The translations under genes and the position numbers were made by a program. DNA of 5,924 nt from CAZNHL01 sp964572965 (lineage in GTDB: Bacteria; Bacteroidota; Bacteroidia; Cytophagales; UBA9547). How positions within the stretch are numbered: the first letter of the stretch is position 1; each line of letters opens with the position of its first letter. Under the pieces are notes generated by a model. The model saw only the letters and a program-made list of their open reading frames with translations. It did no database searches and was not told the origin of the DNA. The DNA lies in assembly GCA_964572965.1 (NCBI GenBank), contig CAZNHL010000127.1:1-5924 (forward strand). The letters run 5' to 3'. Positions 1 to 5,924 of this stretch are shown piece after piece.

Positions 1-352
1 CACAAACTGCTGTCAACTGTGAAGCACCTGTCAATGTCGGGGCCGGATTTACTGCTAAGGTTACATTTCTTGTAAATGTCTGAGAACAGTTAGGACTGGC
101 ACTTGTTGTAGTTACACCCGTCACCTGTAATACCTGACCATTATTAGAGAAAGCTAAAGCCGCTGAAATAAAGCTCGCTGCTCCGGAAGCGTTCGCTACA
201 ACTCCTGCTACAGGAGTCTGTGCAACTCCATTGATCGTATAATTAATTGTTGAAGTACTGCTGGCCAATAAACCTGTCAAATTAATCGTGGCACCTGAAC
301 CTTCACAAACTGCTGCTGATTGAGAAGCTCCTGTCAACGTTGGTACAGGATT
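1..352 (-). repeat. Start of a tandem 303-bp (101-residue) repeat inside the giant gene
   Basis: On the minus strand NPVPTLTGASQSAAVC begins at 352 and NPAPTLTGASQLTAVC begins at 49, exactly 303 bp (101 codons) later. Thirteen of these 16 residues match. At DNA level the plus-strand 12-mer CACAAACTGCTG occurs at 304-315 and again at 1-12. The one complete unit (352-50) encodes a Cys-anchored beta-rich module: AVCEG, then TINLTGLL, TINYTINGV, LAFSNNGQVLQV, SPNCSQTF and VTLAVNP. The second copy is cut by the window edge, so the total copy number is unknown. Confidence 0.75.
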
Positions 353-3300
353 TACTGTAACTGATAAATTAAATGTACTCGCTGTACATGCCGTTGCTCC
401 CGCTCTAGGAGTCAAAACATAGACAACTGTTCTTGCAGTCGCTGTCGTATTATTGAGCGTCTCAGTAATACCTGTGGCATTGGCCACACCTGTTGCTGAA
501 CCGGCAGTATTGCTAATGCCCGACACTACTCCCCTTGTCCAGTTAAAAGTAGTACCAGTAGAGGTGATAGCTCCTGATGCATATGAGACACCACTACAAG
601 CAGCACCAGAAGCAGGTGCGGTGATGGTTGGTACAGTAAGCACCCCGGCATTGCTTGTTCTAGAACATCCATTGCTTGTCAGCACCACATCATAGCTGGC
701 AGCATCACCTGCAACCACTGAAGGTATTGTATATGAACTCGCTGTCGCTCCGGCAATATTAACCCCTCCTTTGCGCCATTGATACGTCAAATAACTTCCG
801 CTTCCTGTAACACTAAAGGTAACAGAAGAACCCGCACATATTGTTTGGCTTACCGGATGAGTAGAAATTGTAGGTAATGAAGAATTTACCACAACATTTG
901 TATATACAGTTGCCGCACAACCACCACTTGTCACTGTAAGTGCATATACACCTGCATGTGCAGCAGCAGCAGTACTCGTAACCAATGGGTTCTGTTGAGT
1001 TGATGAAAAACCATTTGGCCCTGTCCAGGCATAAGATGTTACACCTGTAATAGTTGATGTAAGATTAAGAGCACTTCCGGCACATACAGGGCTATTACTG
1101 CTTGCTCCTGACGGATTTACATAAATAGTTGATACCTGAGAAGGTGTTAGTTCTGAGTTATATACTAAAACGTCGTCTAAAGCACCAGTAAAATAGGTAT
1201 TAGTACCTCTATTCGTCCAGCCTGTCTGAGGAGTCTCAAACCCTCCGATTTTCCAAACACCAGCATAATTCTCAGCAATTTTAGAAGATGGGTCGCTATC
1301 GACCAAAACACCATCAACATACAAACTCATACCATTCGTTGCTGACAAAGTTGCTGTTGCCTCATGCCATTGGTTATCATTATAATTATACTGACTGGTA
1401 ATAACATGTGTTGATGTTGCGGGGTCATAAATACCAAAATTTATTGCCCCGCTATTGCTCATGTATATCTCTCTGTCATTATTGGTACTGACATTACTTC
1501 TAAAGCCGATCAAAACTCCCCCCAAAGTAGTATTCGTCTTAAACCAAACAGAAATGGTCAGGTTTACAGGGTTAGTCTGAACAACTGAAGAAGATATTAA
1601 CTGGCTACTGGCAGCATTAAATGAATAGGCACTATTAGCAATCCCGAACCTGTCAGTTGTTAATGACGGACTATTTGACAACACCCCGTTATTAGTACCG
1701 AACTCATCATTCGCATTTCCATTAAACCGGTAATACGCAATCATATTAGCAGTTGGTACCTGAGATGTTGGAACAGTGTTAACTGTATTGCTAATTGAAT
1801 TACTTGTTGCTGTTGTTGAATTTAAACAAGCGCCGCCTGTCACAGTAATATCCACAACCACTACCTGTCCGTTAGTAATGGTAGTGGTTGTATAAGTATT
1901 AGAAGAGGAGCTTTGAACACTTGTTCCTCCTACTTTAAAATTATATGTTGCAGTTCCCCCTCCAAGATTAGACGGAGTAGCTGTAAAAGTTACACTTGTT
2001 CCTGCACAGAAAGTGTTATCGGCATCGCTACTTGTCAAACTTACTGTTGGCGTAATCCTTGGATTTACAGTAATTGTTTTAGTTGCTGTTGTTGTACCAC
2101 ATGACCCACCACTAGTAGTCAGTGTTAAAGTGATATCGCCCGACTCTGATGTACCCGCTGTATATCTTGCAGTGTTGGCATTAGTTACATTGCTCCATGA
2201 ACCGGCTCCGCCTGACCACGTACCGCCGGTAGCTACACCTCCTACCGATCCGCCCATTGCAGCAGATTGAGCTCCCTGGCAGATCGCTGCTAAAGGTAAA
2301 CCAGCTGAGGCTGTCGGTTGATTCACGGTTATCGTTGCTGTATTGTTCGCAGTTATTGTAGATACACAACCACCGCTTTGTCTGATATAATTTATCGTAA
2401 TGCCTGTAGCACCGGCATTCGCCAAAGCAGACGTCGTTAAAGGAACAGGATTAGTGGTTTTTGTAATTGAAGCAGAACCCGTCCCTGCGTTTGGTGCACC
2501 CAGAGTATAGAACACAGTATAGGTCCCGTTTGGTAAATTAGCAGCCGTCGAATTCAGGTTTACTATGGCTGAATTACCATAACNNNNNNNNNNTACCATA
2601 ACAAACCGCTGTAGGAGCTGTTGTTGCACTGCTAAGAGCATTATTAGTACATGCCCCAACATTCAAGTAACCGGTATTAGCTTCGAAATAAGTAGTATTA
2701 ATATTAGCTGCCGGCGAACCTGTTCCCCCATAAGATGTCGAGGTAGTCTGCGCTGAGCCTCCAAGTGTTAACGTACCTGACGTAGACCTGAAAGTACCCA
2801 AGTCGGCTGTTACACCCGAAGCGATATTCAGGTTGCCGTTTATTGTAAGGCCAATGCCTAAAGTTTTAGTTCCACTATTAGCAAATGTTACGTTATTAAA
2901 CGTCGTACTGTTTGTCCCTCCTATATTCTGTGCAGTACCATTAAAGTTTACAGTACTAGTAGCTGGAGTAAAAATTCTGTTATTTGTCCAATTGCCACTT
3001 ACATTTATTACTGGTGAGCCGGTACAGGTATAAACAGAACTTCCCACATTATTAATAACAAGATCACCTATATTTGCAGTGCCGCCCGAATGATTAAAAG
3101 TACCGGCACCGCTACCGCTACCGATAGTTACATTATCGGCATTCAAAGTTCCTCCAGCCACAAGTGCAACTGTTCCGGCAACATTTGCCGCCCCAACATT
3201 TAAGCCTCCTGAGACATTCAAAGTACCACCGTTACTAATAGTCACTGTCCCTCCGGCATTATTTAACCCTGCATTTGCATTTATTGTATTAGCGCCTGTT

Positions 3301-4766
3301 GCAAAGGATCCGCCACTTATACCCCAAGATGCCCAGAAATTATCATTAACAGTTACCGGACCACTTGCTGTAATTGTCCCTGTATTATGCGCGAATGTTA
3401 AAATACAAAATGCAGATGAACCAGACCTTACAGTTTCACCTCCACTATTCATATTAACAAGCGTACGGTACCCAGCATATTCGTATCTCCCGTCTATACT
3501 GATACTACCATTGACATTCAATCTTTTACCTGTAGACCAATCAACATTATGAGTCAATGTTCCTGCAGCCGCAACTATTAAATCATCTCCTATTGTATAA
3601 TCAGCATTGGTCCCTGTCAATATTAAATTCCCCCGAGTAACGGTAAGGGTATTATTAACAATAAAGGCCTGATTACTAGTTGTGGTTACTGTAGACGCAC
3701 TTGCATTGATTCTTAAGTTACTGAAGGTTGAAGTCGAAGAACCTTGTATCGAGGCATTAGCACTACCATTAAACGTAACTATTGAAGCCGCTCCTGCTGT
3801 AAATGTTCCATTATTAGTAAAATCCCCGCTTATATTTAATAAACTAGTAGCACTTGCCGCCATTGTTAAAGTTGCAGAAGTATTAATAGTTAAATCGTTA
3901 CAAAGAGCTGTAATTCCCGTGGCAATGTTTGGAGAAAATGGAGTTCCCCCTGGTATCACTACATTTGTTGATGCAGTTGGCACAGCATTATTACACCAGT
4001 TTGTAGAAGTATTCCAATCAATACTTGTAGTACCTGTCCAATATCCTGCAGAACATGATGTTGTGCCTACGGTCAGGCGGCCTGCTCCGGCATTTCCAAA
4101 ATAAGCTAAGTTTCTATAAGTTGCAGTACTCGCTGTACTTCCCCATGTACCTGAATTCTGATCGTTTCCGTTAAGCGTTAATGTTTCTGCGGTATGACCT
4201 GTGTTTGTTCCTAAGCTTGTCACAGGCGCTGAAGCTATCGAAAGATTATTTAAAATTGTAACAGCTGAACCCGGAAATGTTTTTGTTCCACTGCCAGAAA
4301 GCACTACATTACCGTATGTTCCCGCCAAAACAGGCTGATTGCCTGCCTCTGCATAGTTTACGGTACTGTTTGCATGTAATGCGCCAAAGGTAATTGTCGT
4401 ATTACCTGTTGTAGTTAATGTCAGGGTTCCTAAAGCAGAAATGTCCATAGTGGCATTTATGACATAATTGCTACCTACTGTAAAATTAACTGCCGTAGTA
4501 CCGTCACCCAAAACTATTTTTGAGCCAGTACCAGAAACGGTCCAACTTGCACTTACTGTTGGTGTCGCATTATTTATAATGTAAAAAACATTCCCTCCCG
4601 TTGTAAAATTACCAGGGGCTGTTCCTGTACCGTTAGTATTTGTCCCCCAGGTAGCTAGCGTATTAAGATTACCTGTTGATTTAGAATAATAGTTTACAGC
4701 ATTCGCAACCGAAACCGTCAATAACAATGCTATTCCCAGAATTGCTTTAAGATATATTTTATTCAT
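1..4766 (-). CDS. Giant secreted/cell-surface multidomain adhesin-like protein (Ig-like, LamG-like and PKD-like modules), 3' end outside window, interrupted by an assembly gap
   Basis: This is probably a T9SS-exported adhesin or matrix protein acting outside the cell. The start at 4766 gives a signal peptide (MNKIYLK, hydrophobic core, cleavage after ANA, about residue 23). Residues 25-710 are Gly/Thr/Asn/Ser-rich and beta-helix-like. A YYSKSTGN...TW block is near 25-66 and a WTG...DWNT..NWC block near 238-280. A unit of the form V-x-F-N-G...F-x-N-[LV]...NN/GN-L-x-I recurs near 136, 330 and 605. After the gap repair (collapse 19 bp at 2575-2602) the modules are: CYGNS-type repeat about 713-808, a CQG...GGTWSGG repeat 808-897, an Ig-like module 898-1001, a LamG-like lectin fold 1002-1207, two Ig-like modules 1213-1289 and 1290-1372, a PKD-like module 1373-1470, then a 101-residue tandem repeat running off the window. 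I checked every in-frame codon from 2583 to 2 and found no stop. At least 1582 codons are present. No catalytic motif is visible. The ligand is unknown, and a C-terminal sorting domain is expected beyond the edge but not seen. Confidence 0.9.
1002..1745 (-). other. LamG-like (concanavalin A-like) domain region of the giant gene, with part of the following Ig-like module
   Basis: The core lies at about 1744-1126 on the minus strand (residues 1002-1207 of the repaired protein). Diagnostic stretches are the entry MIAYYRFNGNANDEFG, then ISVWFKT, the NDNQWHEATAT segment, the turn YVDGVLV, and the exit FTGALDDVLVYNSELT followed by TIY. This order (YYRF-N, D..G, W-F, QWH, YVDG, G-x-LDDV-x-VYN) is that of bacterial LamG/pentraxin-like jelly-roll domains, which often bind glycans or serve as beta-sandwich spacers in surface proteins. 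Bases below about 1126 already belong to the next Ig-like module (PVCAGSALNLTS..., Y-A-W-T-G-P). The fold assignment is confident, but carbohydrate binding is only an inference. Confidence 0.8.
2575..2602. other. Scaffold gap of 10 N flanked by a duplicated 9-mer (probably zero-length or negative gap)
   Basis: The Ns occupy 2584-2593. The left flank ends in TACCATAAC (2575-2583) and the right flank begins with TACCATAAC (2594-2602). Read literally on the minus strand, the frame passes through four unknown codons, then Leu-Trp and a TAA at 2576-2574, which would end the protein at 730 residues. If the 10 Ns and one 9-mer copy are removed (19 bp), the minus strand reads VCYGNSAIVNLNST without a break, and the frame stays open to the window edge. 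The stop is therefore an artefact. A missing whole repeat unit cannot be excluded, because the gene is repetitive and ten Ns may be a placeholder length. Confidence 0.9.
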
Positions 4767-4827
4767 ATGCTACTGATTAAATTCAGTGTAGTGTATTTGG
4801 TTCAAAACTTATTATTTAAAAAGTCTA

Positions 4828-4860
4828 TAAAAATATTTTTATCATACAAATAAAAACAAA
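4828..4860 (-). promoter_or_regulatory. Candidate Bacteroidota-type promoter for the giant surface gene
   Basis: On the minus strand TTTG (4860-4857) is followed after 21 bases by TATTTTTA (4835-4828). This matches TAnnTTTG at seven of eight positions, and the usual spacing is near 19. It would give a 5' leader of about 55-60 bases before the ATG at 4766. The region is very T-rich, so a chance match is quite possible. No strong Shine-Dalgarno sequence precedes the ATG, which is normal in this phylum. Confidence 0.28.
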
Positions 4861-5014
4861 AAGCATATAAACTTTTCACTCATTTTTAGTAGATTATAAA
4901 AACATTTTTTTTCAGTAAGAACTAACTAAAAAAACCATAACCAGTAAAAACAACACCTCCTTACGTTAAATCCGCTCCCGGGTTATACAAAAAGTCAACA
5001 ATAAGTTGAAGTTT

Positions 5015-5051
5015 ATGATGGACTGACCCCAAAATCACCAAAATCCATCAT
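5015..5051. repeat. Imperfectly spaced 8-bp inverted repeat
   Basis: ATGATGGA (5015-5022) is repeated inverted as TCCATCAT (5044-5051), with 21 bases between the arms. The GGACTGACCCC next to the left arm recalls some insertion-sequence ends. No transposase, matching partner end or target duplication is visible, so only the inverted repeat itself is claimed. Confidence 0.4.
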
Positions 5052-5071
5052 TAATGTAGTTTAATTGCTGA

Positions 5072-5083
5072 TTGAGGCCTCAA
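5072..5083. promoter_or_regulatory. 12-bp perfect palindrome, possible operator
   Basis: TTGAGGCCTCAA reads the same on both strands. It is GC-rich against AT-rich surroundings and lies about 305 bases upstream of the giant gene's ATG. A dimeric regulator could use such a site, but no second copy is seen in the window. Confidence 0.3.
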
Positions 5084-5132
5084 ATATAACATCAATAACT
5101 TATATCCTAAAGGCCAAAATATTCTATTATTT

Positions 5133-5157
5133 AAAAAAAAACAGAGATAGTCTCAGC
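5133..5157 (-). terminator. Possible rho-independent terminator (weak stem, long T-run)
   Basis: On the minus strand GAGA-CTA-TCTC (5154-5144) is flanked by a T/T mismatch and one more G-C pair, and is followed at once by nine T (5141-5133). The geometry fits a minus-strand terminator for transcripts coming from the small exported protein gene, whose stop is about 360 bases upstream. The stem is only four pairs plus an extension, so the call is tentative. Confidence 0.35.
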
Positions 5158-5168
5158 TTAATATTAAG
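5157..5168. repeat. 12-bp AT-rich perfect palindrome
   Basis: CTTAATATTAAG is fully self-complementary. It lies directly between the possible terminator and the 13-bp hairpin. In AT-rich DNA such a palindrome arises by chance fairly easily, so a function is not claimed. Confidence 0.3.
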
Positions 5169-5190
5169 GGTATTATAAAGATCATTTTTA

Positions 5191-5222
5191 CGCATAGTGA
5201 TTTCCGGGAAAATCACTATGCG
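5191..5222. repeat. Strong hairpin: 13-bp perfect inverted repeat with 6-base loop
   Basis: CGCATAGTGATTT (5191-5203) pairs perfectly with AAATCACTATGCG (5210-5222) around the loop CCGGGA. An outer pair of arms, AAGAT (5178-5182) and ATCTT (5223-5227), can extend the stem if the eight bases at 5183-5190 bulge out. On the plus strand it is followed by a T-rich stretch (ATCTTGTTTATTTT), which would suit a terminator, but no plus-strand gene precedes it. On the minus strand it is followed by TAAAAATG, which does not suit one. It may be a regulator site, an RNA processing or stability element, or a dispersed repeat. Confidence 0.75.
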
Positions 5223-5513
5223 ATCTTGTTTATTTTAAAAAAAAGAATACATCGGAATATTTTTAATCTTCTTTTAAATTTTAAAAACCAAACAAAAGAA
5301 AATCATAGAAAATGTCTTTTCTGCATAGAAGTATTACCAATAACCCTCCAAATATTAAAAGGACAAAAACATAGCTGGTTTACCATGAAGAAGTTACACA
5401 ATCAACATATTTAACACAGTAAAAGGGGAAGTATCACTAAAATTATTTAACATAAGAAAATCATTATCCCTGAATTGACAAAAACACCTGGTTTTCTATA
5501 TTTTTTCATAATA

Positions 5514-5789
5514 TCAGATCATCTCAAGGTTTTCTTCCAGTTTTCTTTTTCTATAATAAATATACACAATAGCAATACCGCCAAGCATTACCAGCCAGAT
5601 ATGCGTATCAACCGGAATACTCCCATCACAATTTTCCTCCACACATTGCGCATATTCAATCAGTGTCTGTGGATCGCCAGGATCTCCATCTTCCAGAATC
5701 TGATCACAAATGTCACAGTCAGGAGCCTGTCCATAAACACTAGTAACATTGACAAAACCAATTAAAAGGAGTAGCAAAAACACCTTCAT
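5514..5789 (-). CDS. Small exported four-cysteine protein with C-terminal membrane anchor / PID-CTERM-like sorting signal
   Basis: This 91-residue product has no family that I recognise by name. Residues 1-20 are a signal peptide (MKVFLLLLLIGF...SVYG, cleavage before QAPD). Residues 21-58 form an acidic ectodomain with cysteines at 25, 28, 49 and 54 (CDIC and CVEENC), suited to two disulfides or a metal site. Residues 59-61 are PVD, 63-79 a hydrophobic segment (IWLVMLGGIAIVYIYY), 80-83 RKRK, then a short Glu-rich tail. Short motif, transmembrane helix and basic cluster is the layout of exosortase-type C-terminal signals, and Bacteroidota PID-CTERM signals look similar. That assignment is inferred. 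The frame is open to an ATG at 5864, but the start at 5789 is preferred because it puts the signal peptide first and lies downstream of a plausible promoter. The neighbours are a probable T9SS cargo upstream and the giant adhesin downstream. It could also be a simple single-pass membrane protein. Confidence 0.72.
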   Translation of the reverse strand: MKVFLLLLLIGFVNVTSVYGQAPDCDICDQILEDGDPGDPQTLIEYAQCVEENCDGSIPVDTHIWLVMLGGIAIVYIYYRKRKLEENLEMI

Positions 5790-5810
5790 TATACTCTTAG
5801 CTAATCTTAC

Positions 5811-5840
5811 CACAATTATTCTACTTTCTTTAACACCAAA
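5811..5840 (-). promoter_or_regulatory. Candidate Bacteroidota-type promoter for the small exported protein
   Basis: On the minus strand TTTG (5840-5837) is followed after 18 bases by TAATTGTG (5818-5811), a seven-of-eight match to TAnnTTTG at near-ideal spacing. Transcription would begin about 15 bases before the ATG at 5789, which excludes the longer start at 5864. The match is by eye only. Confidence 0.4.
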
Positions 5841-5870
5841 CAGTGTTTTGCTCTGCACTCTCATTTTAAA

Positions 5871-5924
5871 CTATTTAATCAACACCAATTTATCTAAATA
5901 TGTACGGTCAGCACCGGTTATACG
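5871..5924 (-). CDS. 3' end of an upstream gene: T9SS C-terminal sorting-domain-like tail
   Basis: From the right edge the minus strand reads RITGADRTYLDKLVLIK followed by TAG at 5873-5871. This fits the last strands of the type A T9SS C-terminal sorting domain (Por_Secre_tail family), which commonly ends as V-x-[IL]-x-G-x-[DN]-G-x-x-x-x-K-K-L-[IV]-[IV]-K with the stop right after the final lysine. Such domains direct cargo through the outer membrane and are usually removed there, with attachment to the surface or release. Only 17 codons are visible, so the body of the protein is unknown. The stop lies about 80 bases before the small exported gene, on the same strand, so read-through transcription is possible. 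Confidence 0.6.
   Translation of the reverse strand, partial: RITGADRTYLDKLVLIK

Larger units (their letters stand above)
4767..5513. other. 747-bp AT-rich intergenic region without a convincing gene
   Basis: Short open frames here have no ribosome-binding context, signal peptide or recognisable sequence. The longest on the plus strand (5226-5414) starts with TTG and looks like low-complexity Lys/Asn/Ile translation of AT-rich DNA. The region does hold structured DNA: an 8-bp inverted repeat (5015-5051), two 12-bp palindromes (5072-5083 and 5157-5168), a possible minus-strand terminator (5133-5157) and a 13-bp hairpin (5191-5222). It lies between the stop of the small exported protein and the start of the giant gene, so it is both the 3' flank of one and the 5' flank of the other. 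I see nothing definite in 5228-5480. Confidence 0.7.

Noticed and set aside
453..695. Plus-strand open frame of 80 codons
   Set aside because: Lies antisense within the giant minus-strand gene and is an Ala/Val/Pro-rich mirror of its Thr/Gly/Asn codons. No independent start context.
2013..2270. Overlapping plus- and minus-strand short frames in this region (also 1913-2104 and 2181-2369)
   Set aside because: They are shadows of the giant gene in other frames. The true frame gives a clear Ig/PKD-like repeat here.
2574..2576. TAA as the real end of a 730-residue protein, or the gene as a frameshifted pseudogene
   Set aside because: The stop arises only because the Ns and duplicated 9-mer shift the frame by 19 bases. 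Collapsing them restores an open frame with family-like sequence.
3682..4104. 140-codon plus-strand open frame (and 2833-3033)
   Set aside because: Antisense to the beta-helix-like part of the surface protein; the hydrophobic Val/Leu composition is a reverse-strand effect of Asn/Thr/Ala codons.
4912..4963. Perfect Shine-Dalgarno-like TAAGGAGGTG on the minus strand (4963-4954) followed by an 8-codon frame MVFLVSSY (4938-4912)
   Set aside because: The spacing to the ATG is 15 bases, the peptide is trivial, Bacteroidota seldom rely on such sites, and the candidate promoter for the adhesin lies downstream of it. A leader peptide cannot be supported.
5015..5051. Insertion-sequence remnant suggested by GGACTGACCCC and an inverted repeat
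   Set aside because: No transposase fragment, no second terminal repeat at a plausible distance and no target-site duplication.
5226..5414. 62-codon plus-strand frame starting at TTG after the hairpin
   Set aside because: Starts with TTG, no ribosome-binding context, Lys/Asn/Ile-rich as expected from AT-rich non-coding DNA, and no recognisable motif.
5480..5495. Small stem (AAAAC/GTTTT) just downstream of the small exported gene as its terminator
   Set aside because: Only five pairs, four of them A-T, and no separate T-run beyond the stem.
5475..5765. 96-codon plus-strand frame
   Set aside because: Antisense to the small exported protein, whose signal peptide and membrane anchor make the minus frame far more credible.

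Overview
The window looks like part of a Bacteroidota chromosome, most likely a flavobacterium or a relative. Three things point there: a giant Thr/Ser/Asn/Gly-rich surface protein built from Ig-like, PKD-like and LamG-like modules, the end of a type IX secretion (T9SS) C-terminal sorting domain at the right edge, and very AT-rich intergenic DNA with TTTG / TAnnTTTG-like promoter elements instead of -35/-10 boxes. All three genes supported here lie on the minus strand, so they read from right to left.

Right edge to left: (1) 5924-5871 holds the last 17 codons and stop of an upstream gene whose tail resembles a T9SS sorting domain. (2) 5789-5514 encodes a 91-residue exported protein with a signal peptide, a short acidic four-cysteine ectodomain and a C-terminal PVD-transmembrane-RKRK anchor that resembles PID-CTERM-type sorting signals. 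(3) 5513-4767 is a 747-bp AT-rich gap without a convincing gene. It contains a strong 13-bp hairpin, two 12-bp perfect palindromes, a weaker inverted repeat and a possible terminator. (4) 4766 to the left edge is one giant surface protein gene of at least 1582 codons, with its 3' end outside the window.

The main correction concerns 2575-2602. The ten Ns there are flanked on both sides by the same 9 bases, TACCATAAC. The apparent stop just past the Ns is an artefact. When the duplicate and the Ns are collapsed, the frame runs open through all 2.57 kb to the left edge with in-family protein sequence throughout. The large region 1-2573, which has no start-to-stop ORF, is therefore the C-terminal part of the same protein and not a non-coding region or a pseudogene.

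Taken together, this is a cell-surface/secretome locus: a probable T9SS cargo, a small envelope-anchored protein and a giant putative adhesin. I see no RNA gene, CRISPR array, transposase or phage gene. I also see no clear evidence of a wholly new system. The least explained items are the small four-cysteine protein and the hairpin/palindrome cluster in front of the giant gene.
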